Assembly (NCBI RefSeq): GCF_000756775.1
Contig: NZ_CCSF01000001.1
Coordinates: 2,480,001-2,544,000, forward strand
Source of the DNA: Pseudomonas saudiphocaensis
GTDB taxonomy: Bacteria > Pseudomonadota > Gammaproteobacteria > Pseudomonadales > Pseudomonadaceae
Reading direction: 5' to 3'
Length of the DNA: 64,000 bases
In this document: positions 40,363 through 49,406 of the stretch, piece after piece
Layout: each line of letters starts with the position of its first letter
Numbering within the stretch: the first letter of the stretch is position 1
The notes under the pieces: generated by a model
What the model saw: the letters and a program-made list of their open reading frames with translations, nothing else
Told to the model about the DNA's origin: nothing
The model's database searches: none
Program-made: the position numbers and the translations under genes

Positions 40363-41856
40363 TTAGAGCTTGATCCAGGTGGCCTTCAGCTCCGTGTACT
40401 TGTCGAAGGCATGCAGCGATTTGTCGCGACCATTGCCTGATTGCTTGAAGCCTCCGAAGGGAGCGGTCATATCGCCGCCGTCGTACTGGTTGACCCACAC
40501 ACTGCCGGCACGCAGCGCACGGGCGGTGCGATGGGCCTTGGACAGATCCGCCGTCCACACGGCCGCAGCCAGGCCATAGGGTGTGTCGTTGGCAATGGCC
40601 ACGGCTTCCTCGGCGCTGTCGAAGCTGATCACGGAGAGCACCGGGCCGAAGATTTCTTCCTGGGCGATCTTCATGGCGTTGCTGACGCCATCGAAAATCG
40701 TCGGTTCGACGTAGAGGCCGCCGGTTTCTTCAAGGGTACGCTGACCGCCGATCAGCACCTGCGCGCCGGCCTCACGGCCGGCCTCGATATAGCCGAGCAC
40801 CGTATCCAGCTGCTGGGTATCCACCAAGGCGCCGACGTTGGTCGCCGGGTCCAGCGGGTTGCCCGGTGTCCAGCCCTTGAGCGCCTCCACCACCAGTGGC
40901 AGGAAACGCGCCTTGATCGAGCGTTCCACCAACAGCCGCGAGCCCGCGGTACAAACCTCGCCCTGGTTGAAGGCGATGGCACCAGCCGCCGCCTCGGCAG
41001 CTGCGGCAAGGTCCGGCGCATCGGCGAAAACGATGTTCGGACTCTTGCCACCCGCCTCCAGCCAGACGCGCTTCATGTTCGACTCGCCGGCATAGACCAT
41101 CAGCTGCTTGGCAACCCGTGTGGAGCCGGTGAACACCAGAGTATCGACATCCATGTGCAGCGCCAGCGCCTTGCCCACAGTGTGGCCGTAACCCGGCAAC
41201 ACGTTGAGGACGCCCGGCGGAATCCCGGCCTCAACGGCCAGCTGCGCCACACGAATGGCTGTCAGCGGAGACTTCTCCGACGGTTTGAGCACCACCGAGT
41301 TGCCGGTGGCCAGCGCCGGGCCCAGTTTCCAGCAGGCCATCATCAGCGGGAAATTCCACGGCACGATGGCCGCAACCACCCCCACCGGCTCCCGCGTAAC
41401 CAGCCCCAGCTGGTCATGGGGCGTGGGCGCCACCTCGTCGTAGACCTTGTCGATGGCCTCGCCTGACCAGCGCAGCGCCCGCGCCGCACCGGGAATATCC
41501 ACTGCCAGCGAGTCGGAAATCGGCTTGCCCATATCGAGGGTTTCCAGCAATGCCAGCTCCTCTTTGTGAGCCTCCAGCAGGTCGGCAAAACGGATCATCA
41601 CCGCCTTGCGCCTGGCCGGCGCCTGGCGCGACCAGATGCCGGACTCGAAAGCCGCCCGCGCGCTCTGCACCGCCTGTTCGGCATCCGCTGCACCGCAGCT
41701 GGCAACCTGCACCAGCACCCGGCCATCGATGGGGCTGATGCAGTCGAACGTGGCCCCGTCAGCAGCGGCCGTGTACTGCCCTTGGACGAAAGCCTGGCCT
41801 TCGATACGCAGGTCGCGGGCACGCTGCTGCCAGTCGGCAAGAGTCAGGGTGGTCAT
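40363..41856 (-). CDS. kauB: Broad aminoaldehyde dehydrogenase (KauB/PauC-like)
   Basis: This 497-residue NAD(P)-dependent aldehyde dehydrogenase has catalytic Cys in FNQGEVCTAGSRLLV, general-base Glu in VWLEAGGKSPNIV and the Rossmann motif FTGSTRVAKQ. It closely resembles the P. aeruginosa enzyme that oxidises 4-guanidinobutyraldehyde, aminobutyraldehyde and glutamyl-aminobutyraldehyde. As in that species it is divergent from an omega-aminotransferase gene. It probably takes the aldehydes made by SpuC and the gamma-glutamyl route. CGAGGAAG precedes the start. Confidence 0.9.
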   Translation of the reverse strand: MTTLTLADWQQRARDLRIEGQAFVQGQYTAAADGATFDCISPIDGRVLVQVASCGAADAEQAVQSARAAFESGIWSRQAPARRKAVMIRFADLLEAHKEELALLETLDMGKPISDSLAVDIPGAARALRWSGEAIDKVYDEVAPTPHDQLGLVTREPVGVVAAIVPWNFPLMMACWKLGPALATGNSVVLKPSEKSPLTAIRVAQLAVEAGIPPGVLNVLPGYGHTVGKALALHMDVDTLVFTGSTRVAKQLMVYAGESNMKRVWLEAGGKSPNIVFADAPDLAAAAEAAAGAIAFNQGEVCTAGSRLLVERSIKARFLPLVVEALKGWTPGNPLDPATNVGALVDTQQLDTVLGYIEAGREAGAQVLIGGQRTLEETGGLYVEPTIFDGVSNAMKIAQEEIFGPVLSVISFDSAEEAVAIANDTPYGLAAAVWTADLSKAHRTARALRAGSVWVNQYDGGDMTAPFGGFKQSGNGRDKSLHAFDKYTELKATWIKL

Positions 41857-42055
41857 GGTGCTTCCTCGGTCAAATAGTCCAACGAATAGAAAGGCACCCT
41901 AAACCAGCGGCGCCAAGGCTATCAATATATTTTACGAAGTCAGGCTATCGGCCTTGTTTTGTGCGTTTTATTAAACATAGACTCGGGCCAACGGCTGTGC
42001 GGAAGGCGGTTGTACGTATCAGCTTAGCCCTCATTGCTGCAAGACTGGAGCGACC
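41857..42055. promoter_or_regulatory. Divergent promoter region of kauB-like and aminotransferase genes
   Basis: For the plus-strand aminotransferase, TTGTTT at 41954-41959 and TAGACT at 41978-41983 (18-base spacing) form a plausible sigma-70 promoter. An AT-rich stretch at about 41926-41938 may serve the minus-strand gene. No regulator gene is adjacent. Confidence 0.4.
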
Positions 42056-43372
42056 ATGGCCAACCACCCGCACGCCGAACATTTCTGGATGCCCTTTACC
42101 GCCAACCGCCAGTTCAAGGCCAACCCACGCCTGCTGGAAAGCGCCCAGGGGATGTACTACACCGACACCAGCGGCCGCCAGGTGATCGACGGCACCGCCG
42201 GACTCTGGTGCTGCAACGCAGGCCACAGCCGGCCGGAAATCACCGAGGCGGTAAGCCGGCAGATCGCCAAGATGGACTTTGCGCCGACCTTCCAGATGGG
42301 CCACCCGCTACCCTTCGAGCTGGCCGAACGGCTGGTGGAGATCGCCCCGCCAGGCATAAGCCGGGTGTTCTTTACCAATTCCGGCTCGGAATCTGCCGAC
42401 ACCGCATTGAAGGTTGCCCTCGCTTATCAGCGCGCCATCGGCCAGGGCAGCCGTACCCGGCTGATCGGACGTGAGCTGGCCTACCACGGCGTCGGCTTCG
42501 GTGGCATCTCGGTGGGCGGAATGGGCAACAACCGCAAAGCCTTTAGCAGCGCGCTGCTTCCCGGTGTCGACCATCTGCCACACACGCTGGACATGCAACG
42601 CAACGCCTTCACGCGTGGCCTGCCGGAGCATGGCGCGGAGAAGGCCGATGAACTGGAGCGGCTCATCACCCTGCACGGCGCCGAGAACATCGCGGCAGTG
42701 ATCGTCGAGCCCATGTCCGGCTCGGCCGGGGTGATCCTGCCGCCGCTGGGCTATCTGCAGCGGCTGCGCGAGATCACCCGAAAGCACGGGATCCTGCTGA
42801 TCTTCGACGAAGTCATTACCGGTTTCGGTCGCGTCGGCAAGGCCTTCGCCGCTCAGCGCTGGGGTGTCACTCCGGACATCCTCACCTGCGCCAAGGGCCT
42901 GACCAACGGCGCGGTGCCCATGGGCGCGGTGCTGGTATCAGATGAGATCCAGCAGGCCTTTATGCACGGCCCGGAAAGCGCCATCGAGTTCTTCCACGGC
43001 TACACCTATTCGGGGCACCCAGTAGCCTGCGCCGCGGCTCTGGCAACTCTGGATATCTACCAGCGCGAGCAGTTGTTCGAGAAAGCCATCGAGCTGGAGG
43101 ACTACTGGCAGGACGCCTTGTTCAGCCTGCAGGACCTGCCCAACGTGACCGATATCCGCAGTGTCGGCCTGGTCGGCGGAATTCAGTTCGCAACTCACGC
43201 CGATGGCGTCGGCAAACGCGCTTATGAGGTGTTCCGCCAGTGTTTCGAGGACGGCCTGCTGGCACGGGCCAGCGGCGATACCATTGCGCTCTCACCTGCG
43301 CTGATCGTGGAACGCGAACAGATCGACGCGATGATCGAGCGCCTGGCTGGCGCAATTCGCAAGGTCGGCTGA
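42056..43372 (+). CDS. Class III omega-amino acid:pyruvate aminotransferase
   Basis: This 438-residue PLP enzyme has cofactor lysine in ILTCAKGLTNGAVPMGAVL and the pyridine-binding Asp in LLIFDEVITGFGRVGK. It resembles beta-alanine:pyruvate aminotransferases and the P. aeruginosa gene (sometimes gabT2) next to kauB. Likely donors are omega-amino acids such as beta-alanine or GABA, or diamines; the sequence alone does not decide. GGAGCG precedes the ATG. Confidence 0.9.
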   Translation: MANHPHAEHFWMPFTANRQFKANPRLLESAQGMYYTDTSGRQVIDGTAGLWCCNAGHSRPEITEAVSRQIAKMDFAPTFQMGHPLPFELAERLVEIAPPGISRVFFTNSGSESADTALKVALAYQRAIGQGSRTRLIGRELAYHGVGFGGISVGGMGNNRKAFSSALLPGVDHLPHTLDMQRNAFTRGLPEHGAEKADELERLITLHGAENIAAVIVEPMSGSAGVILPPLGYLQRLREITRKHGILLIFDEVITGFGRVGKAFAAQRWGVTPDILTCAKGLTNGAVPMGAVLVSDEIQQAFMHGPESAIEFFHGYTYSGHPVACAAALATLDIYQREQLFEKAIELEDYWQDALFSLQDLPNVTDIRSVGLVGGIQFATHADGVGKRAYEVFRQCFEDGLLARASGDTIALSPALIVEREQIDAMIERLAGAIRKVG

Positions 43373-43574
43373 CAGCGGATTGCCGTTGTGCCCCGTCAAG
43401 CCGCGACGGCAGGCTCGCGACTGCATTCAGCGCGAGGAGGCGGCTTCACAGAAGCAGCGCCGCCCCCACCGACCCCGTGGGAGCGGCGCCCTCACCGCGA
43501 AGCGTTAACCACAACGGGATCCAGAAACGAAAAAACCCGCCGAAAGGCGGGTTTTTTCTTCAAGGGCCGATCAA
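43373..43574. other. Intergenic region with REP-like repeat and terminator
   Basis: This gap lies between the aminotransferase and convergent rpmG. A sequence resembling the GTGGGAGCGG...CCGCGAA REP type lies at about 43477-43503. A strong terminator hairpin follows at 43530-43557 (listed separately). No gene was seen. Confidence 0.5.
43530..43557. terminator. Bidirectional intrinsic terminator between aminotransferase and rpmG
   Basis: The stem ACCCGCC/GGCGGGT with loop GAAA is flanked by A6 and T6 tracts, so it works in either direction. It should end transcription of rpmB-rpmG on minus and of the aminotransferase gene on plus. Confidence 0.9.
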
Positions 43575-43730
43575 TTACTTGATCTTGGCTTCCTTGTAGA
43601 TCACGTGCTTGCGCACGACCGGATCGTACTTCTTGATTTCGATCTTGTCGGGCGTAGTGCGCTTGTTCTTGTCGGTGGTGTAGAAGTGGCCGGTACCGGC
43701 GCTGGACACCAAACGGATCAGGTCACGCAT
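43575..43730 (-). CDS. rpmG: 50S ribosomal protein L33 (RpmG)
   Basis: This small gene encodes a 51-residue protein beginning [19 protein letters not shown] and ending YKEAKIK, the typical non-zinc L33 of gamma-proteobacteria. AAGGAGAA lies ahead of the ATG. It is 11 bases downstream of rpmB in the conserved rpmB-rpmG operon, followed by a strong terminator. Confidence 0.97.
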   Translation of the reverse strand: MRDLIRLVSSAGTGHFYTTDKNKRTTPDKIEIKKYDPVVRKHVIYKEAKIK

Positions 43731-43741
43731 GATAGTTCTCC

Positions 43742-43978
43742 TTAAACCTTTTCGCCGCGAGCGCGAAGTTCAGCCAGAACGGCGTCGATACCGCGCTTGT
43801 CGATCACACGCATGCCCTTGGCGGTCAGGCGCAGACGAACGAAGCGGTTCTCGGACTCGACCCAGAAGCGATGATGCTGCAGGTTCGGCAGAAAACGACG
43901 ACGGGTTTTGTTGTTCGCGTGGGAAACGTTGTTCCCGGTTACCGGACCCTTACCGGTAACTTGACAGACTCTCGACAT
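43742..43978 (-). CDS. rpmB: 50S ribosomal protein L28 (RpmB)
   Basis: This 78-residue L28 begins [20 protein letters not shown] and has the basic block [13 protein letters not shown]. It is the first gene of the rpmB-rpmG operon, with a good promoter about 150 bases upstream. Length and sequence match pseudomonad L28; the first Cys may be part of the zinc-type or zinc-free variation in the family, and no second CxxC pair is seen. Confidence 0.97.
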   Translation of the reverse strand: MSRVCQVTGKGPVTGNNVSHANNKTRRRFLPNLQHHRFWVESENRFVRLRLTAKGMRVIDKRGIDAVLAELRARGEKV

Positions 43979-44128
43979 GCCTCAGCCCTCTAAAACCACA
44001 TGCCCAACCCGGCATGGGTTGGCCGCTTGAATTCAAATGTCTTTTTTGGCGCTCAGCACCACGATTCGTTGGGGTCTTACCGGCTACGCTGCAAACGAAC
44101 AAAGCGTGCCCCTAGAAAAGAGCGCTGC

Positions 44129-44157
44129 TTTATATCAGAAACCCCCCTTTGCAACAA
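44129..44157 (-). promoter_or_regulatory. Sigma-70 promoter of rpmB-rpmG
   Basis: On the minus strand, TTGTTG (-35) and TATAAA (-10) are separated by 17 bases, about 150 bases upstream of the rpmB ATG. A G/C-rich segment follows the -10, as in growth-rate-regulated promoters. Position and boxes make this a likely ribosomal-protein promoter. Confidence 0.65.
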
Positions 44158-44207
44158 GCGCGGATTGATTTTTCCGCTCAGGGGACATCACCGAAAAGGC
44201 GCCTGTT

Positions 44208-44807
44208 TTAGCCCTGCTTGCCCTTCGGAACAGAGCGTACGCTGTCCCAGGCAATCTCTGCCAACAGCTCGCGACAGTCGGACAAAGCAGTGCTGCTGCG
44301 CCCTGCCAACCAGTTGCGCGCCATGTCATGGGCCGGGCCGATCACCACCGAGACGAAACAGTCACCGGGCATCGGTCGGAAGGCACCCGCCTCACGATGC
44401 CGACGCAGCACCGCACCGATACGCTTGCCGTGATCGCGATTATGTTCGCGCAAACGCTCGCCCCACTCGCCTGCCTCCACCCTGCCACGATTGTGCAGAA
44501 TGAAACGCGCCCAATCCGGATTGGCCACAACCCAGTCGATATAACAGGTGACGAACAGCTTCACGCAGGCTTCGGGCTGCAGTGTATCCACCAACCCGGC
44601 TTCCAGCAGCGCTGCATATTCACCGATGCCCTCAAGATAAAGCGCAGCGATGATCCGCTCGCGGTTGCCGAAATGGTGATAAAGGCTGCCAATGCTCGCG
44701 CCCGATCGGTCGCGGATCATTTCTATGGTGGTGGCATCCACGCCGTGCTCGGTGAAGCAGGCAAGCGCGGCCTGGAGGATTTCCTGTTTGCGTGACGACC
44801 GGGCCAT
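44208..44807 (-). CDS. TetR/AcrR family transcriptional regulator
   Basis: This 199-residue regulator has an N-terminal TetR helix-turn-helix (about 8-52: ILQAALACFTEHGVDATTIEMI and SIGSLYHHFGNRERI, given in parts). A divergent C-terminal ligand domain follows. It is divergent from an alpha/beta hydrolase gene 98 bases away. A CTAGAA-TATTT-TTCTAG palindrome between them is the likely operator. It probably represses itself and the hydrolase; the inducer is unknown. GGAGAG precedes the ATG. Confidence 0.9.
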   Translation of the reverse strand: MARSSRKQEILQAALACFTEHGVDATTIEMIRDRSGASIGSLYHHFGNRERIIAALYLEGIGEYAALLEAGLVDTLQPEACVKLFVTCYIDWVVANPDWARFILHNRGRVEAGEWGERLREHNRDHGKRIGAVLRRHREAGAFRPMPGDCFVSVVIGPAHDMARNWLAGRSSTALSDCRELLAEIAWDSVRSVPKGKQG

Positions 44808-44822
44808 CAGCTCTCCGACTTA

Positions 44823-44839
44823 CTAGAATATTTTTCTAG
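44823..44839. promoter_or_regulatory. Candidate TetR operator, inverted repeat CTAGAA-N5-TTCTAG
   Basis: A perfect 6-base inverted repeat with a five-base AT spacer lies between the divergent TetR and hydrolase genes. A TATACT -10 box for the hydrolase lies at 44859-44864, so the palindrome would cover its -35 region. Repression by blocking polymerase is the natural reading. Confidence 0.6.
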
Positions 44840-44905
44840 AATTTTATTCTTGCGCTCGTATACTCGCCCATCGTCCCTTCCCGGGAAAGTGCGGAGAACA
44901 AGAAA

Positions 44906-45784
44906 ATGGCAATACCCAAGCCCGAACTGCGCTGGATCGACAACGGCAACGGTCAGCACCTGGCCAGCCAGTGGTACGCGCCGGCCACAAAGCCCTGCGG
45001 CGCCGTGTTGATCGCCCCGGCAATCGGCGTCAAACAACGTTTCTACAGTGATTTCGCCACCTGGCTGGCCGGCCAGGGTTATCTTGCGGTGACATTCGAC
45101 TACATTGGCATTGGCCAGTCGCGCCTCGGCTCACTGCGCAAGCTCAAGGTGGATGTCCTCGACTGGGCCCGGCACGATGCCAGCGCCATGCTCGACCAGC
45201 TCGCCAATGCGGCAGAGGACCTGCCGTCGTACTGGATCGGTCACAGCCTCGGCGCGCAGATACTGCCGATGGTCCGGGGCAACGAGCGCCTGGCGCGGAT
45301 CATCACCATCGCAGCCGGCAGTGGTTATTGGCGCGAGAACAGTCCGCAGATTCGCAAGCAGGCCTGGTTTCTCTGGCACGCTCTGGCGCCAGTGCTGACC
45401 GGAGTCGCCGGCTACTTTCCAGGCGAGCGTATAGGCGCGGTGGGCGACCTGCCGGCCGGCGTGATCCGCCAGTGGCGCCGCTGGTGCCTGCACCCGGACT
45501 ACCTGATCGGCATCGAAGGCGAGCCGGTGCAACGCGCCTTCGATGCCGTGCGTACACCGCTGGTGTCACTCTCGTTCAGCGACGACGAGATGATGTCGGC
45601 ACGCAGTACCGAGTCTCTGCATGGCTTCTACCGGTCAGCCCCCAAGACCATGCACCGTATCGCCCCGCAAGATATAGGCGTGGCGCGCATCGGCCATTTC
45701 GGCTTCTTCCGCAAGCACTTCCAGGACAACCTGTGGGCGCCTCATCTGTTGCCGGAACTGCAGATGGAGCGACAGCTGGCCTGA
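44906..45784 (+). CDS. Alpha/beta hydrolase, DUF-type serine hydrolase
   Basis: This 292-residue alpha/beta-hydrolase-fold protein has nucleophile elbow GHSLGAQ (Ser about residue 114), an oxyanion segment near APAIGVKQRFY, and candidate acid and base residues in LSFSDDEMM and GHFGFFRK. It resembles the uncharacterised alpha/beta hydrolases annotated as YheT/COG4757-like predicted hydrolases. Its control by the divergent TetR suggests response to a lipophilic or ester compound; substrate unknown. CGGAGA precedes the ATG. Confidence 0.85.
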   Translation: MAIPKPELRWIDNGNGQHLASQWYAPATKPCGAVLIAPAIGVKQRFYSDFATWLAGQGYLAVTFDYIGIGQSRLGSLRKLKVDVLDWARHDASAMLDQLANAAEDLPSYWIGHSLGAQILPMVRGNERLARIITIAAGSGYWRENSPQIRKQAWFLWHALAPVLTGVAGYFPGERIGAVGDLPAGVIRQWRRWCLHPDYLIGIEGEPVQRAFDAVRTPLVSLSFSDDEMMSARSTESLHGFYRSAPKTMHRIAPQDIGVARIGHFGFFRKHFQDNLWAPHLLPELQMERQLA

Positions 45785-45843
45785 GCTGCGAAATCATTAG
45801 GGCACCCTTGGAGCGGCGGAAAATTCCGCTTATGGGTTGGTCT

Positions 45844-47028
45844 TCAGTCGCGCGGCGCGCCGATCAGGAGCTGAGGATCGACCCGCAATAGACGTGCGGA
45901 GCGCTCGGCGGCCAGGCTCTGGGCTGAGGCATCGGCCGGCAGCGCCAGCAACAGGCCGGTCAGATTCAGCACCAGCGCCTCGCGGGTGAATACTTCGGCA
46001 CCCAACCCGTAGTAGCCGGCAATCGCCTGGCGCAAGCCCAGCGGCAGTCGCCACTGGATACGCAGCGAGGAACCGAAACCTGCCGCGTGGGTACGCAGCA
46101 ATGTCGGCAGCTCCTCAACGCCCAGCTCACCACCGCTGTCGAGCCAGTTCTGCAGGCTGCGCAGCACCGCCAGCTCGCCCAGGTTGTGCAGCAGGCCGGC
46201 GGTGTAGCAAAGGCTGGCATCCAGCTTCAGCCGGCGCGCCAGCCAGCCTGCGAGTTTGGCCGCGCGCTGGGCCTGCTTGCTGACGTGGGCGGCCTGCCGT
46301 GCCAGATCCGGGTCAGCCAGTTGCGCGCTGCCCTGGACCGCCATCTCCAGCACCAGATCCAACGAAAGCCTGACGCCCAGCCGCTGCAGCGCCTGGGCCA
46401 GGGTCTGGCAGTTACCGGCCTGCCCCGCGCTGTTGGCTACGCTGATCAGTCGCGCCGTGATCTGCGGGTCTCGGGAAAATCGCGCTTCAAGTACGTTCAG
46501 GTTGCGCTCGGCGGCACTCAGGCTATCGCCTACCGCCACCTGCACCGATTCGAGCAAAGGCGCACCCGGGTTGCTCTGGCGCATGCGCTCCAAGAAGGCT
46601 GCCAGGGTATCGGTAGGCGCCTGGATCGCGCGCCCAACTGACGGTGGCAGGAGCCTGTCCAGGCGCCGACTCAGACCTTCGAGGTCACAGGGTTTGCCCA
46701 GATAGGCTGCCAGCCCGAGCGGTATCGCGGCGCGTACGCTGGCCCGGTCCATACGCTCGCTGATAAGGATGCACGCCAGCTGCTGCCGCGGCGCCCGACG
46801 GCGCAACTCACGCAGCACGGCTCGTCCGTCCAGCCCGTCCAGTTCACCGTCGACAATCAGCAGCCGGGGCAGCTCACGCTTGCACGCGGCAAGCGCGGCG
46901 TAACCATCATGTACTTTGAGGATACGCAGCCGCGGGCGCAGGGACGCAACCAGCTGTCCGAGCTGGTCGGCACGCCAGGAGTCGCTGAAGGCGATCAAAA
47001 CGAATGAAGCACTGACCGGAATGGGCAC
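45844..47028 (-). CDS. Receiver-HDOD domain signalling protein
   Basis: This 394-residue protein has an N-terminal receiver-like domain (about 8-125; phospho-Asp candidate in LLIVDGELDGLDG, but only one acidic residue in the first-strand pocket). A C-terminal HDOD domain follows (about 140-360), with ARLISVANSAG and GLLHNLGELAVL. HDOD proteins lack HD phosphodiesterase residues and act as scaffolds in signalling and motility. The family is common in Pseudomonas, with unknown function here. It stands alone between unrelated genes. Confidence 0.86.
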   Translation of the reverse strand: MPIPVSASFVLIAFSDSWRADQLGQLVASLRPRLRILKVHDGYAALAACKRELPRLLIVDGELDGLDGRAVLRELRRRAPRQQLACILISERMDRASVRAAIPLGLAAYLGKPCDLEGLSRRLDRLLPPSVGRAIQAPTDTLAAFLERMRQSNPGAPLLESVQVAVGDSLSAAERNLNVLEARFSRDPQITARLISVANSAGQAGNCQTLAQALQRLGVRLSLDLVLEMAVQGSAQLADPDLARQAAHVSKQAQRAAKLAGWLARRLKLDASLCYTAGLLHNLGELAVLRSLQNWLDSGGELGVEELPTLLRTHAAGFGSSLRIQWRLPLGLRQAIAGYYGLGAEVFTREALVLNLTGLLLALPADASAQSLAAERSARLLRVDPQLLIGAPRD

Positions 47029-47079
47029 AGCATCCAGGATAAAAAGCGCGAGATAGGGCCTTTATTTTGAGCCGCCCAA

Positions 47080-47117
47080 GGCAAAAGGACCAGACCGTTA
47101 AGGCAGATCCTTTTGCC
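47080..47117 (-). terminator. Hairpin downstream of gabD
   Basis: A perfect 10-base inverted repeat (GGCAAAAGGA/TCCTTTTGCC, loop 18 bases) begins eight bases after the gabD stop. It lacks a long T tail, but the T4 within the stem and its position suggest a terminator or 3' protection element. Confidence 0.5.
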
Positions 47118-47125
47118 GCGCCCGG

Positions 47126-48574
47126 TTACAGACCCAGGCAGATGTACTTGATTTCCAGATAATCCTCGATGCCGTATTTGGACCCTTCGCGGCCCAGGCC
47201 GGAGGATTTCACACCGCCGAACGGCGCGACTTCCGTTGAGATCATCCCGGTATTGACGCCGACCATGCCGGACTCCAACGCTTCAGCCACGCGGAACACC
47301 CGGCCCAGGTCGCGGGCATAGAAGTACGCCGCCAGACCGAACTCGGTGTCGTTGGCCAGCGCGATGCCCTCGGCTTCGTCCTTGAAGCGGAACAGCGGTG
47401 CCAGAGGCCCGAAGGTCTCTTCCTTGGCCACCTTTGCCGTGTGCGGCACATCGATCAGCAAAGTCGGCTCGAAATAGCTGCCGCCCAGGCTGTGCGCCTT
47501 GCCCCCGGTCACCACCTGCGCGCCCTGGGACACAGCATCCTCGATGTGCTCCCGGACCTTGGCCGCGGCACGGTCGTCGATCAGCGGGCCGACATCGACG
47601 CCATCATCCAGGCCGTTGCCGATCTTCAACTTCTCGACCGCCGCCTGGAATTTCTCCGCGAAGGCCTTATACACGCCCTCCTGCACATAGATGCGGTTGA
47701 CGCACACGCAGGTCTGCCCGGCGTTGCGGTACTTGGACTGCATGGCGCCCTTCACTGCCTCGTCCAGGTCGGCATCATCGAACACCAGAAACGGCGCATT
47801 GCCGCCCAGCTCCAGCGATACCTTCTTGATCCCCGGCGCGCACTGCTCCATCAGCTTGGCACCGATTTCGGTGGAGCCGGTGAAGGTGATCTTGCGCACA
47901 ACGGGGTTGGACGTCAGCTCGCTGCCGATATCGCCGGCCGAGCCGGTGACTACGCTGAACACGCCTTTAGGGATACCCGCACGCTCGGCCAGCTCGGCCA
48001 GTGCCAAAGCGGAGAACGGCGTCTGGCTGGCGGGTTTAACCACCATGGTGCAACCGGCTGCCAGCGCCGGGCCGGCCTTGCGGGTGATCATCGCCGAGGG
48101 GAAGTTCCAGGGTGTGATGGCCGCCGTCACGCCGATGGGCTGCTTGATGACGATGATGCGTTTGTCCTTCTGATGCCCCGGTATGGTGTCGCCGTAAATG
48201 CGCTTGGCCTCCTCGGCGAACCACTCGATGAACGATGCCGCATAGGCGATCTCGCCGCGTGACTCGGTCAGCGGCTTGCCCTGCTCCAGGGTCATCAGCC
48301 GGGCCAGATCTTCCTGGTTTTCCAGGATCAGCTCATACCAGCGGCGCAGCGTCTGCGAGCGTTCCTTGGCAGTCAGATCGCGCCAGGCAGGCAGGGCGCG
48401 CTCGGCCGCCTCGATGGCACGGCGCGTCTCGGCCGCGCCCATCTTCGGCACGCTTCCAAGAACTTCGCCGCTGGCCGGGTTGCTCACCTCAATCGTCTGC
48501 CCGCCATCGGCATCAAGCCAGGCACCGTCTATATAAGCCTGCTGGCGAAACAGGGAAGAATCTTTCAGTTGCAT
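47126..48574 (-). CDS. gabD: Succinate-semialdehyde dehydrogenase, NADP-type (GabD)
   Basis: This 482-residue aldehyde dehydrogenase has catalytic Cys in NAGQTCVCVNRIYV, Glu in VSLELGGNAPFLV and Rossmann motif FTGSTEIGAK. The double cysteine CVC and overall sequence are those of GabD. It oxidises succinate semialdehyde from GABA to succinate, completing the polyamine/GABA routes also encoded in the window. There is no gabT beside it. AGGAGAG precedes the ATG. Confidence 0.94.
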   Translation of the reverse strand: MQLKDSSLFRQQAYIDGAWLDADGGQTIEVSNPASGEVLGSVPKMGAAETRRAIEAAERALPAWRDLTAKERSQTLRRWYELILENQEDLARLMTLEQGKPLTESRGEIAYAASFIEWFAEEAKRIYGDTIPGHQKDKRIIVIKQPIGVTAAITPWNFPSAMITRKAGPALAAGCTMVVKPASQTPFSALALAELAERAGIPKGVFSVVTGSAGDIGSELTSNPVVRKITFTGSTEIGAKLMEQCAPGIKKVSLELGGNAPFLVFDDADLDEAVKGAMQSKYRNAGQTCVCVNRIYVQEGVYKAFAEKFQAAVEKLKIGNGLDDGVDVGPLIDDRAAAKVREHIEDAVSQGAQVVTGGKAHSLGGSYFEPTLLIDVPHTAKVAKEETFGPLAPLFRFKDEAEGIALANDTEFGLAAYFYARDLGRVFRVAEALESGMVGVNTGMISTEVAPFGGVKSSGLGREGSKYGIEDYLEIKYICLGL

Positions 48575-48898
48575 GGTGCTCTCCTGAAGGCTTGCGCTGC
48601 CGGCGAAAGGCGGCCCGCATCAATGAATGTCTACGGCGTCAGAGCCCTCCCGACACGGCCCGGTTCAACCGCCTGCAGATGGCAACCATCCTATTGCCGC
48701 GATTGCCAGCCGAGCAAGCTCATCCAGCCGGGCATTGTTCAAGCATAGGCCGCTCTGATGGGCATTCTGTTAACCCTTGTTACACAACACGACGCTGCCT
48801 GACAGGCAAGGTATAGTTCCGCGCGGCTGGCCGCAGGGCACTGCAAACGCCCTGGTAGAGCCTGCCGTCCCCGTTAAATGGATTGTTGAGGAATTACC
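48575..48898. other. Divergent intergenic region between gabD and cytochrome c' gene
   Basis: No gene was found in these 324 bases. A TATAGT at 48812-48817 could be a -10 box for the cytochrome c' gene, but a matching -35 is absent. I looked for an FNR/ANR-type TTGAT-N4-ATCAA box and found none. Confidence 0.45.
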
Positions 48899-49366
48899 GT
48901 GAAAGCACTGTTGATGGGCGCCATGGCAGCCGCCCTGCTGGCAACCACTGCCGCACATGCGCAAATGAAGCCCGAGGATATGGTCGAAGCCCGCAAGGCC
49001 GGCTACCAGTTCATGGCGTGGAACATGGGCAAAATCAAAGCCCAGGTCATCGATGGCAAGGAGCCTTTTGATCAGGCCAAGGTTGCTGCTGCCGCCAACG
49101 CCATTGCGGCCATCGCCAACTCCGGCATGGGCGCGCTGTACAGCCCGGAAACCACCACCGAGCAGCTGGGCAAGGCCACTCGCCTGAAGCCCGAGTTCTT
49201 CCAGAATCTGGACAAGGCTGGCCAGATCGGTCGCGACTTCACCGTTGCCGCCAACCAGCTCGCCAGCGTTGCCGCTGATGGCGACCAGGCCGCCATCAAG
49301 AAAGCCTTCGGTGACGTCGGCGGTTCGTGCAAATCCTGCCACGACAACTTCCGCGCAGAGCGATAA
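48899..49366 (+). CDS. cycP: Cytochrome c' (class II c-type cytochrome)
   Basis: This 155-residue periplasmic haem protein has a signal peptide (cleavage near AAHAQ, residue 21). A four-helix domain follows, with haem attachment site CKSCH at the very C-terminus (GGSCKSCHDNFRAER), diagnostic of cytochrome c'. These proteins bind NO or CO and are linked to NO resistance. The start is GTG 48899, with GAGGA well placed. It is convergent with cytochrome b561, a possible electron partner. Confidence 0.94.
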   Translation: MKALLMGAMAAALLATTAAHAQMKPEDMVEARKAGYQFMAWNMGKIKAQVIDGKEPFDQAKVAAAANAIAAIANSGMGALYSPETTTEQLGKATRLKPEFFQNLDKAGQIGRDFTVAANQLASVAADGDQAAIKKAFGDVGGSCKSCHDNFRAER

Positions 49367-49378
49367 GTCAAACGTGAC

Positions 49379-49400
49379 GCCGGGCGCTGCGCCGCCCGGC
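49379..49400. terminator. Hairpin between convergent cytochrome genes
   Basis: GCCGGGCG and CGCCCGGC form an eight-base stem with a six-base loop in the 40-base gap between the two convergent genes. There is no T tract, so it is a probable rather than certain bidirectional terminator. Confidence 0.45.
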
Positions 49401-49406
49401 CTCGGA

